From positions 3,645,001-3,709,000 of the forward strand of contig NZ_CP083451.1 of the NCBI RefSeq assembly GCF_020080045.1: a DNA stretch of 64,000 bases. The letters run 5' to 3'. This DNA comes from Comamonas odontotermitis (GTDB lineage Bacteria; Pseudomonadota; Gammaproteobacteria; Burkholderiales; Burkholderiaceae_C). Position 1 is the first letter of the stretch. Each line of letters begins with the position of its first letter. Below, one piece after another: positions 8,502-17,435 of the stretch. Made by a program: the position numbers and the translations under genes. The notes under the pieces are model-generated. The model did not search any database. It saw only the letters and a list, made by a program, of their open reading frames with translations, and was not told the DNA's origin.

Positions 8502-8759
8502 CTACAAGCCCTTCTCTGCCTGAAGACGCAGGTACTTCTGCATCAGCGTCTCCTGGTTCTCCACAAACTCGGGGTTGACCGGAATACACGCTACCGGACA
8601 GATCTGCACGCATTGGGGTTCGTCAAAGTGCCCTACGCACTCGGTGCATTTGTTCGGCTCGATCTCGTAGTACGCCTCTCCCAGATAGATGGCATCGTTC
8701 GGGCATTCAGGCTCGCACACATCGCAGTTGATGCACTCATCGGTAATCATCAAAGCCAT
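8502..8759 (-). CDS. 2[4Fe-4S] ferredoxin of the YfhL/Allochromatium type
   Basis: A small electron carrier of 85 residues. The first cluster motif is C9-X2-C12-X2-C15-X3-CP (C19-P20). The second has the expanded spacing C38-X2-C41-X8-C50-X3-C54, plus C58, typical of the Allochromatium vinosum/YfhL group rather than clostridial ferredoxins. The start at 8759 is chosen because GGAGGT lies just upstream and the N-terminus MALMITDEC fits the family; an in-frame upstream extension has no similarity. Its partner reductase is not in the window. It is divergent from the dpp-like operon at 8956. Confidence 0.95.
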   Translation of the reverse strand: MALMITDECINCDVCEPECPNDAIYLGEAYYEIEPNKCTECVGHFDEPQCVQICPVACIPVNPEFVENQETLMQKYLRLQAEKGL

Positions 8760-8955
8760 GGTTGCACCTCCATGTTGGAATGGAGCAAAAAGTGTGACAT
8801 GAGCGACATTATCCCGCCTTCGCCTTCGCCATACTCGCGTCTTTGCGAGTAAGCATGCATGGTGTGCCGGAATTTTTCGCGTTATGCTGGCAACGCTTAC
8901 CAAGACAAGAGTCTTCGCTATTGTTTTTGAGAACACTTAACCACGACAGCCGACC

Positions 8956-9918
8956 ATGGGTCTTTTTTTCATCAAGCGCACCCTCACGCTGCTGCTCACA
9001 CTGCTGGGTACGTCCATCGTCGTGTTTCTGGTGCTTGAAATACTGCCCGGCAACGCAGCCCAGATGCTGATGGGGCCTGATGCCGCTCCCGAGGCAGTGG
9101 CCGAACTGGCCGAGCAACTGGGCCTGAACCAGCCAGCCTGGGAGCGCTACTGGCACTGGATCAGTGGCCTGGTGCAACTCGATCTGGGCAACAGCTACAG
9201 CTATGGCACACCGGTGCTGGAGCTGATCTCCGAGCGCCTTGCCCTCACCGTTCCGCTGGCAGTGATGGCCATGGTCATCACCACCGCCGTGGCCCTGGTT
9301 GCCGGAATCTATGCTGCCAGCCACCATAACAAGATTGGCGACGTCAGCGTCATGGGTCTGGCGCAGCTGGGCATCGCCATTCCCAACTTCTGGTTTGCCA
9401 TTTTGCTGATTCTGTTGTTTTCGGTGCAGCTCAAATGGTTTTCGGCCGGCGGCTTTCCGGGCTGGACGGAGGCATCGGGCGGCTCGTTCTGGGGCGCCAT
9501 CAAGGCGCTGATGCTGCCCGCCGTGTCCCTGGCCGTGGTGCAGGCGGCCATTCTGGCCCGCATCACGCGGTCTGCCGTGCTGGAAGTGCTGCGCGAGGAT
9601 TTTGTGCGCACCGCTCGCGCCAAAGGCCTGTCCCAGCGTGCTGCGCTCTACAAGCATGTGCTGCGAAATGCGCTGATTCCCGTAGTCACCGTCATGGGGC
9701 TGCAATTTGCCAATCTGCTGGCAGGCACCATCGTGGTGGAGAACGTGTTCTACCTGCCAGGCATGGGACGGTTGATTTTTCAGTCCATCGCCAACCGCGA
9801 CCTGATGGTGGTGCGTAACTGCGTCATGCTGCTGGCATCGATGGTGGTGGTGGTCAATTTCCTGGTCGATCTGCTCTACGCCATGATCGACCCCCGTATC
9901 AAGGCCAGTGACATCTAA
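8956..9918 (+). CDS. Peptide ABC transporter permease, DppB/OppB type
   Basis: The first inner-membrane channel subunit of a family-5 (dipeptide/oligopeptide/nickel) ABC importer. The 320-residue protein starts with a membrane anchor, has about six transmembrane helices, and carries the EAA loop with LREDFVRTARAKGLS near 210-225 that contacts the ATPases. The following permease starts 3 bp after its stop, so the operon is tightly coupled. The substrate cannot be read from this subunit; DppB, OppB, GsiC and NikB are alternatives. Confidence 0.93.
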   Translation: MGLFFIKRTLTLLLTLLGTSIVVFLVLEILPGNAAQMLMGPDAAPEAVAELAEQLGLNQPAWERYWHWISGLVQLDLGNSYSYGTPVLELISERLALTVPLAVMAMVITTAVALVAGIYAASHHNKIGDVSVMGLAQLGIAIPNFWFAILLILLFSVQLKWFSAGGFPGWTEASGGSFWGAIKALMLPAVSLAVVQAAILARITRSAVLEVLREDFVRTARAKGLSQRAALYKHVLRNALIPVVTVMGLQFANLLAGTIVVENVFYLPGMGRLIFQSIANRDLMVVRNCVMLLASMVVVVNFLVDLLYAMIDPRIKASDI

Positions 9919-9921
9919 GCT

Positions 9922-10830
9922 ATGAGCCAGCCCTCTTCCCCTCTGGCAGCGCCGCTGCCGACTACAGCGCTTCCGGCGCGCGCGGCTCCCGCAGCCCCCA
10001 GCTTCTGGCGCCGTGCGCGGCACAACCCCAGTTTCATCATCGGTGCTGTCCTCACGCTCGCGCTCCTGCTGGCCGCAGCGATTTCGTATCTGTGGACGCC
10101 GTGGTCTCCCTACGATATCAATATGGAAGCCAAGCTCCAGGCTCCGACGCTGGCGCACTGGCTGGGCACCGATGCCTATGGCCGGGATGTGGCGTCGCAA
10201 TTGCTGGTGGGCGCCCGCAATTCGATTCTCGTAGGCCTTGTGGCGGTGGGCATTGGTCTGACCATCGGCACCGCCCTGGGGCTGCTGGCGGCTGCCAAGC
10301 GCGGCTGGGTGGAAGAAACCATCATGCGGCTGTCCGACTTCACCTTTGCCTTTCCCGCCATTCTCTCGGCCATCATGTTGACGGCCGTGTTTGGTGCGGG
10401 CATTGTCAATTCCATCATTGCCATCGGCATCTTCAATATTCCGACCTTTGCACGCATCACCCGTGCATCGGCCAATGCCATCTGGTCGCGAGAGTACATT
10501 CTGGCGGCCCGCTCCTGCGGCAAGAACAGCTGGAGCATCACCTGGCAGCACGTGCTGCCCAATATCCTGTCGGTTTTGATCGTGCAGGCCACCATACAGT
10601 TTGCACTGGCGATTCTGGCCGAGGCCGCGCTGTCCTACCTGGGCCTGGGCACACAGCCGCCACAGCCGTCCTGGGGCCGCATGCTGAGCGAAGCGCAGAC
10701 CCTGATGTTCCAGGCCCCCCTGCTTGCTGTGTTTCCGGGCGTGGCGATTGCGCTGTCGGTGCTGGGCCTCAATTTGCTCGGCGACGGTCTGCGCGATCTG
10801 CTCGATCCCCGTCTGGCCCGCAAACGCTAA
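9922..10830 (+). CDS. Peptide ABC transporter permease, DppC/OppC type
   Basis: The second channel subunit of the same importer, 302 residues. After a Pro/Ala-rich cytoplasmic N-terminus comes the OppC-type N-terminal helix and loop (WTPWSPYDINMEAKLQAP), then GTDAYGRDVASQLLVGARNS, the hallmark of DppC/OppC proteins, and the EAA-type loop REYILAARSCGKNSW. It starts 3 bp after dppB-like and is followed by the ATPase gene 9 bp later. Confidence 0.93.
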   Translation: MSQPSSPLAAPLPTTALPARAAPAAPSFWRRARHNPSFIIGAVLTLALLLAAAISYLWTPWSPYDINMEAKLQAPTLAHWLGTDAYGRDVASQLLVGARNSILVGLVAVGIGLTIGTALGLLAAAKRGWVEETIMRLSDFTFAFPAILSAIMLTAVFGAGIVNSIIAIGIFNIPTFARITRASANAIWSREYILAARSCGKNSWSITWQHVLPNILSVLIVQATIQFALAILAEAALSYLGLGTQPPQPSWGRMLSEAQTLMFQAPLLAVFPGVAIALSVLGLNLLGDGLRDLLDPRLARKR

Positions 10831-10839
10831 GGATTGGCC

Positions 10840-11871
10840 ATGGCTTTGATAGATGTATCCAACCTCAGCATCCAGCTCCAGACGCACCGTGGCCCGGCAC
10901 GGGCTGTGCGCGACATCAGTTTCCAGATCGAGCGCGGGCAGGCACTGGGGTTGATTGGCGAATCGGGCTGCGGAAAATCCATCACCGCCATGGCGTTGAT
11001 GGGTTTGCTGCCCGAATCTGCGCAGGTGAGTGGTAGCGCATTGTTTGACGGCCACAGCCTGGTTGGCCAGCCCGACCGCTGGTGGCGCACGGTGCGCGGA
11101 AACCGCATCGGCATGATCTTTCAGGAGCCGATGACGGCATTGAACCCCGTGCAGACCATTGGCCACCAGATCAGCGAGCCCCTTCGCCTGCACAAAGGCA
11201 TGAGCGCACGCCAGGCCCGCAACGATGCCATTGCCATGCTCGATCGCGTCGGGATCGCCCAGCCAGCGCAGCGTTACGATGCCTATCCCCACCAGTTCTC
11301 CGGCGGCCAGCGCCAGCGCATCACCATTGCGATGGCGCTGGCCTGCGGGCCCGATCTGTTGATTGCCGACGAGCCCACCACGGCGCTGGATGTGACCATC
11401 CAGCAGCAGATCCTCGATCTCATCAATGGCCTGGTGGCCGAGCGCAACATGGCGCTGCTGCTGATATCGCACGACCTGGGGGTGATCTCGCAGAACGTCG
11501 ACAAGATGGTGGTGATGTACGGCGGCACCGTGGTCGAATCGGGCAGCACCGAGGCAGTATTCGAGCACATGGCCCACCCCTATACCCGCGGCCTGCTGGC
11601 GGCGCGCCCCAGCATGCAGCCGCGTGTTGATGGCAAGCCCCAGCGCCTGCAGACCATTGCCGGCACCGTGCCGGAGCTGGTGGACCTGCCTGTCGGTTGC
11701 ACCTTTGCCGGACGTTGCAGCTTCACCCAGCCGGCCTGTGCTGCGCAGGTGCCGCCTTGTATTGATCTGGTGGCTGAAGCGGCAGGAGAACCTGACCAAG
11801 CCCACCAGGTGCATTGCCTGCGCCCCGAAGCCTACGCAACAGCCACCACCGACGCAGGAGCCACCGTATGA
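10840..11871 (+). CDS. Peptide ABC transporter ATP-binding protein, DppD/OppD type
   Basis: A nucleotide-binding subunit of 343 residues. Walker A GESGCGKS at 40-47, signature FSGGQRQR from 153, Walker B LLIADEP at 173-179 and a switch His in LLISHDLG are all intact. The C-terminal oligopeptide-transport extension is present (PVGCTFAGRCSFTQPAC). ATG 10840 is preferred over an in-frame TTG at 10834. Its TGA overlaps the next ATPase start as ATGA, so the two ATPases are translationally coupled, consistent with a heterodimer. Confidence 0.94.
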   Translation: MALIDVSNLSIQLQTHRGPARAVRDISFQIERGQALGLIGESGCGKSITAMALMGLLPESAQVSGSALFDGHSLVGQPDRWWRTVRGNRIGMIFQEPMTALNPVQTIGHQISEPLRLHKGMSARQARNDAIAMLDRVGIAQPAQRYDAYPHQFSGGQRQRITIAMALACGPDLLIADEPTTALDVTIQQQILDLINGLVAERNMALLLISHDLGVISQNVDKMVVMYGGTVVESGSTEAVFEHMAHPYTRGLLAARPSMQPRVDGKPQRLQTIAGTVPELVDLPVGCTFAGRCSFTQPACAAQVPPCIDLVAEAAGEPDQAHQVHCLRPEAYATATTDAGATV

Positions 11872-12725
11872 GCAGTATCCCTTTGCTGGAGGTTCGCGAT
11901 CTGGTGCGCACCTACACCCTGCCCCGCGAAAAACTCTTTACCGCGCCGCCCACGGTAGAGGCGCTCAAGGGCGTGGGCTTTAGCCTGCATGCAGGCAAGA
12001 GCCTGGGCGTAGTAGGCGAGTCGGGCTCAGGCAAATCGACCCTGGCACGCCTGGTGATGGCGCTTGACGCACCGACCTCCGGCCAGGTGCTGCTGCAGGG
12101 CCAGGATTTGCACCGCATGCCGGCGGATGCCCTGCGCAGCGCGCGCAAGGATTTCCAGATGGTGTTTCAGGACCCATATGGCTCGCTGGACCCGCGCCAG
12201 ACGGTGGAGCGCATCGTCAGCGAGCCACTGCAGGCTCAGGGAGACAGCAGCCGTGCCGAGCAGCGCGCCCGCACCATCGAGGTGTTGCAGCAGGTGGGCA
12301 TGCGCCCGCAGGACGTGGACAAGTACCCGCATGAATTCTCTGGCGGCCAGCGCCAGCGCATTGCCATTGCGCGCGCCCTCATCACAAAGCCCCAGCTGAT
12401 CGTGGCCGATGAACCGGTCAGCGCACTCGATGTGTCCGTACAGGCCCAGGTGCTCAACCTGATGCAGGACCTGCAGACTGAGTTTGGGATCACCTACATG
12501 CTGATCAGCCACGATCTGGCCGTCATCAACCATCTGTGCGATGAAGTGGTCGTTCTCTACAAGGGCGAAATCGTGGAGCGCGGCACGCCCGCGCAGCTGT
12601 TCCAGCATGCGCAGCACCCCTACACGCAAAAGCTGGTGGGTGCAGTGCCGCAGGTACGGCCCCGGCGCCGCCATCTGCAGGCTACACAGACCATGCAGGC
12701 GCAGGCCATGCCAAGTCCTGTATAA
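11868..12725 (+). CDS. Peptide ABC transporter ATP-binding protein, DppF/OppF type
   Basis: The second nucleotide-binding subunit, 285 residues. Walker A GESGSGKS at 50-57, signature FSGGQ from 157, Walker B LIVADEP near 177-183 and LISHDLAVINHLCDE are intact. The start at 11868 is set by the ATGA overlap with the previous gene and a GGAG site at 11857-11860; a longer in-frame start lies inside the neighbour and is rejected. The short C-terminal tail is Gln/Ala-rich without the cysteine cluster of the partner. Confidence 0.94.
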   Translation: MSSIPLLEVRDLVRTYTLPREKLFTAPPTVEALKGVGFSLHAGKSLGVVGESGSGKSTLARLVMALDAPTSGQVLLQGQDLHRMPADALRSARKDFQMVFQDPYGSLDPRQTVERIVSEPLQAQGDSSRAEQRARTIEVLQQVGMRPQDVDKYPHEFSGGQRQRIAIARALITKPQLIVADEPVSALDVSVQAQVLNLMQDLQTEFGITYMLISHDLAVINHLCDEVVVLYKGEIVERGTPAQLFQHAQHPYTQKLVGAVPQVRPRRRHLQATQTMQAQAMPSPV

Positions 12726-12792
12726 CCTGAGTCTCAAGGTTCTGTCTTTGGAGGAACGTGGCAGGTCATCTGCGGTGCAGCACACAAAAACC

Positions 12793-12809
12793 ATAGCTGC
12801 CAGCGCTTG
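12793..12809 (+). repeat. Recurring half-palindrome, copy in the dppF-receptor gap
   Basis: atagctgccagcgcttg matches the half-site that recurs at gene borders in this window, here in the orientation opposite to the copies at 33748 and 59780. Confidence 0.5.
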
Positions 12810-12817
12810 ATGCTCTT

Positions 12818-12836
12818 GGTCTTAAACCCTAAGACC
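12818..12836 (+). other. Hairpin before the peptide-receptor gene
   Basis: A perfect 7-bp stem GGTCTTA/TAAGACC around AACCC in the 216-bp gap between the ATPase and receptor genes. It could stabilise the receptor mRNA, which is usually needed in excess. There is no T-run. Confidence 0.45.
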
Positions 12837-12941
12837 ATTGATAATGCAGCAGCGACGCGCGCCACCCGCTCTTCTTTTCAGAGCAGAACCGAGGACCATG
12901 AATCCGTCATCCGCTAGAAAATTGTTCCAAGGAGTTCCTGG

Positions 12942-14432
12942 ATGCTGAATCGTAGAAATCTGCTTGCCGCAGGCGCACTGGCCCCGCTGCCACTGTGGCT
13001 GCCCGCCACCGCCCAAGCGCAGAACAAGAAAGACACTGTTGTGCTCGGCATGACGCTGGAGCCGCCAGGGCTCGATCCCACGGCCGGCGCGGCCTCCTCC
13101 ATTGCGGAGATCACCCAGTACAACATCTATGAAACGCTGACCAAAGTCAATTCCGATGGAAGCGTATCGCCCCTGCTGGCCGAAAGCTGGGAAGTCTCGC
13201 CCGATCTGAAGACCTATACCTTCAAGCTGCGCAAGGGCGTCACCTTCCACAACGGCGAGGCCTTCAACGCCCAGTCGGTCAAATTCTCGTTCGACCGCGC
13301 CGCTGGCGAAAAAAGCACCAACAAGGACAAGCGCACCTTTGCCAACCTGACAGCCCAGGTGGTGGATGAGCACACCGTCGTGATCCTCAACAAGGAAATC
13401 GACCCTGACCTGCTCTTTGTGCTGGGCCAGGCTACCTCCATCATCGTCGACCCCAAGAGCGCCGATACCAACGCCACCAAGCCCGTGGGCACTGGCCCCT
13501 ACAAACTGGGCAACTGGAGCAAGGGCGCGTCGATCACCCTGGAGGCATGGCCCCAGTACCGCAATGCAGGCACCATTCGCATCCGCCGCGCCACCTTCCG
13601 CTTCATCTCGGATGCTGCGGCCCAGGTGGCTGCGCTGCTGGCAGGCGACGTCGATGTATTCCCCCGCGCAACGCCTCGAGGCGTTGACCAGTTCAGATCC
13701 AACCCGCGCTACCAGGTGGTGACCAGCGGATCGCGCGCCAAGACCATCGTCGCCATCAACGAACGCCGCAAACCGCTCGATGATGTACGCGTTCGCCGCG
13801 CGCTGTCGGCCGCCATTGACCGCAAGGCCGTGATCGCAGGTGCTGCAGAAGGCCTGGGTGTGCCGATCGGCAGCCACTACGTGCCCGGCGCGTTCGGCTA
13901 TGTCGATACCACCGGCATCAACCCCTATGACGTCGAGAAAGCCAAGAAGCTGCTGGCCGAAGCCGGTGTCAAGACGCCTCTGCAGCTGACCATGACCCTC
14001 CCTCCCACGCCGTATGCGCGCCAGGGCGGTGAGATCGTCGCAGCCCAGCTGTCCAAGATTGGCATCGATGTGAAGCTGCAGAACGTGGAATGGGCGCAGT
14101 GGCTCTCGGGCACCTATACCAACAAGAACTACGACCTGTCGATCATCTCGCACGTCGAGCCGTTTGACCTGGAAAACTACACCCGCACGGATTACTACTG
14201 GGGCTACAAGTCGGAAAAATTCAACAAGCTGTTCGAGCAGATCAAGCTGGAAGCGCGCCCCGCCGACCGCGCCCGCCTGCTGGGCGACGCGCAACGCCTG
14301 CTGGCCGAGGACGCCGCCAACGTCTACCTGTACCAGCCGCAGTGGATCACGGTTGCCGCCAAGAACCTGCGCGGCCTGTGGAAGGACATGCCGATCTTCG
14401 TCAACGACCTGTCATCCATGTACTGGGCATAA
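12942..14432 (+). CDS. Peptide ABC transporter substrate-binding protein (family 5)
   Basis: The periplasmic receptor of the importer, 496 residues. The N-terminus NRRNLLAAGALAPLPLWLPA followed by a TAQAQ cleavage region resembles a Tat-like or Sec signal peptide. The mature protein has the SBP_bac_5 signatures LAESWEVSPDLKTYTFKLRKGVTFHNG and KPVGTGPYKL. Ligand identity cannot be deduced; the next gene, an amidase, suggests peptides or amides. Residues 246-248 (RGV in TPRGVDQF) sit in a perfect 18-bp palindrome, where a compensated frameshift would give the more typical TPEALDQF. AAGGAG precedes the ATG. Confidence 0.93.
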   Translation: MLNRRNLLAAGALAPLPLWLPATAQAQNKKDTVVLGMTLEPPGLDPTAGAASSIAEITQYNIYETLTKVNSDGSVSPLLAESWEVSPDLKTYTFKLRKGVTFHNGEAFNAQSVKFSFDRAAGEKSTNKDKRTFANLTAQVVDEHTVVILNKEIDPDLLFVLGQATSIIVDPKSADTNATKPVGTGPYKLGNWSKGASITLEAWPQYRNAGTIRIRRATFRFISDAAAQVAALLAGDVDVFPRATPRGVDQFRSNPRYQVVTSGSRAKTIVAINERRKPLDDVRVRRALSAAIDRKAVIAGAAEGLGVPIGSHYVPGAFGYVDTTGINPYDVEKAKKLLAEAGVKTPLQLTMTLPPTPYARQGGEIVAAQLSKIGIDVKLQNVEWAQWLSGTYTNKNYDLSIISHVEPFDLENYTRTDYYWGYKSEKFNKLFEQIKLEARPADRARLLGDAQRLLAEDAANVYLYQPQWITVAAKNLRGLWKDMPIFVNDLSSMYWA

Positions 14433-14479
14433 ACAACGCGGCTTGCTACGCTTGCTGCAGGGCCTGTTCGCCTCACGCC

Positions 14480-14517
14480 AAGCCCATCACAGGCAACGTG
14501 CCGTGATGGGCTTTTTT
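14480..14517 (+). terminator. Intrinsic terminator after the peptide-receptor gene
   Basis: An 11-bp stem AAGCCCATCAC/GTGATGGGCTT with an internal GGC/GCC and a T-run. It separates the transporter operon from the amidase gene, although read-through is possible. Confidence 0.85.
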
Positions 14518-14551
14518 CATTGAAACCCAACCGATTCCACTCACCGTCTCC

Positions 14552-15958
14552 ATGACCGCGCTGCACGATCTGCCCGCCACCGAGCTCCTGGCCGCCTACC
14601 AAAGGCACGAGCTATCCCCTGTCGATGTCATGCAATCCGTCATCGACCATGTATCGCAGTGGGAGCCACGGCTGTGCGCCACCTACCTGTACCGCCCCGA
14701 ACAAGCCCTGGCGCAGGCGCGCGAAAGCGAAGCGCGCTGGAGCAGGAACGCACCAGCCGGTCTGCTGGACGGCGTACCCGTCACCATCAAGGAAAACATT
14801 GCCACACAAGGCGACCCGCTGCCCGCAGGGACGGCCGCCGTCAAGCTGGTGCCTGCGGCTGCCGATGCACCGCCCGCAGCCCGCATGCGGGAAGCGGGCG
14901 CCATCATGTTCTCCAAGACCACCATGCCCGATTACGGCATGCTGTCGTCAGGCCTCTCCAGTTTTCACCATCTCGCGCGCAACCCCTGGGATCTGAGCAA
15001 GGGCCCGGGCGGCTCCAGCGCTGGCGGTGGCGCGGCTGCCGCAGCTGGCTACGGCCCGCTGCATATCGGCACCGACATCGGCGGCTCGCTGCGGCTGCCT
15101 GCCAGCTGGTGCGGCATCTACAGCCTCAAGCCCAGCCTGGGGCGCATTCCGATCGATCCGCCCTACACTGGTCGCGCCGCAGGGCCGATGACGCGCACCG
15201 TAGCCGATTCGGCACTGATGATGCAGGTGCTCTCGGCTCCCGACGTGCGCGACACCATGAGCCTGCCCGCGCAAGACATTGCCTGGAGCTCGGTGGCAAC
15301 CACCACACCTGATTTCATCCGGGGCAAGCGCATCGGCCTGCTGCTCGATGCAGGCTGCGGATTGCCGCTGGAGCCCGAAGTCAGAGCTGCCGTTGAACGT
15401 GCCGCCCATCTGCTGCAGGAGGCAGGTGCACAGGTCACGCGTATGCAGCCTTTCATGACACAGGGCATGCTCGACGGCATGGACCACTTCTGGCGCATGC
15501 GCTCGTTCACCGACATGCAGGCGCTCAGCAGCGAACAGCGCGACAAGGTGCTGCCCTATATTCGCGCATGGGCCGACAGCGCCCAGGGCATGAGCGGCAC
15601 GGAGGTCTTCCACGCCAGCCAGCAATTCCACCTGGTGCGCGTTGCCACCGTTCGCGCCACCAGCGCGTTCGACTATGTCATCTCTCCGGTTGCACCCCAT
15701 GTGGCATTCCAGGCCGAATGGGCCGGACCCACCAACGACCCAATGCGCCCGCTGGAGCATATCGGCTTTACCGTGCCCTACAACATGTCTGAGCAGCCTG
15801 CGGCCTCCGTCAACTGCGGCTACACCGCAGCCGGCCTGCCCATCGGCCTGCAGATGGCAGGCGCCCGGTTTGACGACCTGGGCGTTCTGCAGCTCTCGCG
15901 TGCTTTCGAGCAGATCCGCGATCCACAACACCCCTGGCCGCAGCCGCCAGCGGCATAA
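14552..15958 (+). CDS. Amidase-signature family hydrolase
   Basis: A 468-residue enzyme with the complete Ser-cisSer-Lys triad: Lys80 in VPVTIKENI, cis-Ser155 in PGGSSAGGG, and nucleophile Ser179 in GTDIGGSLR, with the standard 24-residue spacing between the serines. The family hydrolyses amide bonds in substrates ranging from aliphatic amides to glutamine (GatA). This protein is most like the stand-alone amidases and is not in a gatCAB context. It lacks a signal peptide, so it acts in the cytoplasm. Following a peptide importer, it may hydrolyse the imported compound; this is an inference. Confidence 0.93.
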   Translation: MTALHDLPATELLAAYQRHELSPVDVMQSVIDHVSQWEPRLCATYLYRPEQALAQARESEARWSRNAPAGLLDGVPVTIKENIATQGDPLPAGTAAVKLVPAAADAPPAARMREAGAIMFSKTTMPDYGMLSSGLSSFHHLARNPWDLSKGPGGSSAGGGAAAAAGYGPLHIGTDIGGSLRLPASWCGIYSLKPSLGRIPIDPPYTGRAAGPMTRTVADSALMMQVLSAPDVRDTMSLPAQDIAWSSVATTTPDFIRGKRIGLLLDAGCGLPLEPEVRAAVERAAHLLQEAGAQVTRMQPFMTQGMLDGMDHFWRMRSFTDMQALSSEQRDKVLPYIRAWADSAQGMSGTEVFHASQQFHLVRVATVRATSAFDYVISPVAPHVAFQAEWAGPTNDPMRPLEHIGFTVPYNMSEQPAASVNCGYTAAGLPIGLQMAGARFDDLGVLQLSRAFEQIRDPQHPWPQPPAA

Positions 15959-15972
15959 GAGAGGAATGCAGC

Positions 15973-17322
15973 ATGGGCGCCCAGCATGACCTGTACGGTA
16001 ACCCGGTCAGCTGCGATGCGGCCGCCTTGCCCTATCTGAACGACTTTGCCGAAGGCTTTGCCGCGTGCGAGATGCGCGTGCTGCGCCTGCTGGAGATTGC
16101 CGGGCAGGATGACAGCCCGCTGGTACAGATCTGGAGCGCCGCGCTCCATCTGTTTGCAGAAGATGCCCAGGCTGCCTCCAATGCTCGCCCCTTTTTGCAG
16201 CGCGCACGCGCCATGCAACCGCGGGCCAATGCCCGCGAAATGCTTTGGCTGACAGCCATCGAAGCCTGGGCAGATGGCGATACCCCCCTGGCGGCAGCGC
16301 AGCTGGAAGCGCTGGTGCAGCGCCATCCCCGCGATCTGGCAGCCTTGAAACTGGCACACTACCACGCCTTCAACCTGGGCGATTCTCCTGCCATGCTGCG
16401 CATGGCGTTCACGGCCCAGCCGCACTGCGCCGATGTGCCCTACTTTCACGGCATGCTGGCCTTTGCCTACGAGCAATGCCACCTGCTGCGCCAGGCAGAA
16501 GGCGCGGCACGCCACGCGGTGCACATGCGTTTCAAGGAACCCTGGGCCCACCATGCGCTCGCCCATGTATTGCTGACCGAAGGCCGTGTGGACGAGGGCC
16601 TGGATTTCATGCAGAGCGCCAGCGGCAGCTGGAGCGGCCTCAACTCCTTCATGCAGACGCACAACTGGTGGCATCTGGCGCTGTTCCTGGTGGAGGACGA
16701 ACGCCACGACGAAGCCCTGCAGTTGCACGACAGCCAGGTCTGGGGCGTGGTGCCCGCCTACTCGCAGGACCAGATCGGCTCCATCTCGCTGCTCGCGCGG
16801 CTGGAGCTTGAAGGGGTCGATGTGGGCCACCGCTGGCAGCAGCTCACGCCATACCTGCTGCAGCGCCAGCATGACCATGTGCTGCCTTTTCTGGATCTGC
16901 AATACCTGTACGGCCTGGCCCGCGCCCAGCAGTGGGAGGCCGCGCAACAACTGCTCGCCAGCATGCAGCGCCACGCCGATGCGCAGGAACACCCCCAACT
17001 GCGCGCCATCTGGCAAGAGGTCTGCCTGCCCGCAGCGCGAGGCGTGCTGGCCCATGCACAGGGCCAGTACCAGCAAGCGGCCCGACAATTGGGGCCGCTG
17101 ATTGCACGCCTGGTGGAAATCGGCGGCAGCCACGCTCAGCGCGACCTGTTCACCCAGTTGTACTGGAGCGCATTGCGCCATACCGGCCGGTGGACGGCCT
17201 TGCAGAACCTGGTGCAGCCCTGGCGCAACCAGCAGCCGCAGTCCAAACGGCTGGCACGGCACATGCAGCGCATCTACCAAGGGCTGGGCCTTCCCCCTGC
17301 CCTGGCAGATTCAGAGAACTAA
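15973..17322 (+). CDS. TTC38-like tetratricopeptide repeat protein
   Basis: A soluble helical protein of 449 residues, 14 bp after the amidase and probably co-transcribed. Motifs such as HMRFKEPWAHHALAHVL and QTHNWWHLALFLVED are characteristic of the TTC38 (tetratricopeptide repeat protein 38) family found in bacteria and animals. No signal peptide or catalytic motif is visible and the biochemical role of the family is unknown. The pairing with an amidase suggests a helper or substrate-recognition role, which is speculative. Its TAA stop touches the left arm of the inverted-repeat element at 17322. Confidence 0.85.
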   Translation: MGAQHDLYGNPVSCDAAALPYLNDFAEGFAACEMRVLRLLEIAGQDDSPLVQIWSAALHLFAEDAQAASNARPFLQRARAMQPRANAREMLWLTAIEAWADGDTPLAAAQLEALVQRHPRDLAALKLAHYHAFNLGDSPAMLRMAFTAQPHCADVPYFHGMLAFAYEQCHLLRQAEGAARHAVHMRFKEPWAHHALAHVLLTEGRVDEGLDFMQSASGSWSGLNSFMQTHNWWHLALFLVEDERHDEALQLHDSQVWGVVPAYSQDQIGSISLLARLELEGVDVGHRWQQLTPYLLQRQHDHVLPFLDLQYLYGLARAQQWEAAQQLLASMQRHADAQEHPQLRAIWQEVCLPAARGVLAHAQGQYQQAARQLGPLIARLVEIGGSHAQRDLFTQLYWSALRHTGRWTALQNLVQPWRNQQPQSKRLARHMQRIYQGLGLPPALADSEN

Positions 17323-17435
17323 GAGCCGCTAACACAACCCAGCAAATCGTAGATTTGCGGTTGAGACGAGGAGTGGCAGTACAAAAGTACGACAAGGCAA
17401 AGCAACGACGTATCAAGGGTTGTGTTAGCAGCTCT
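17322..17435. repeat. Palindromic element filling the gap between two convergent genes
   Basis: Left arm 17322-17340 and right arm 17417-17435 are 19-nt inverted repeats with 18 matches (core gctaacacaaccc / gggttgtgttagc). Inside lie GCAAATC-gta-GATTTGC at about 17343-17359 and GTAC-aaaa-GTAC. The arms overlap the last base of the TTC38 stop (TAA) and the first two bases of the lysR stop (CTA on this strand). It may act as a bidirectional terminator and may be a dispersed repeat. No protein is encoded. Confidence 0.75.

Noticed and set aside
8809..11814. A 1001-codon open frame on the minus strand across the peptide transporter genes
   Set aside because: It is antisense to four intact ABC genes; its His/Gln/Gly-rich sequence is a composition effect of high-GC coding DNA.
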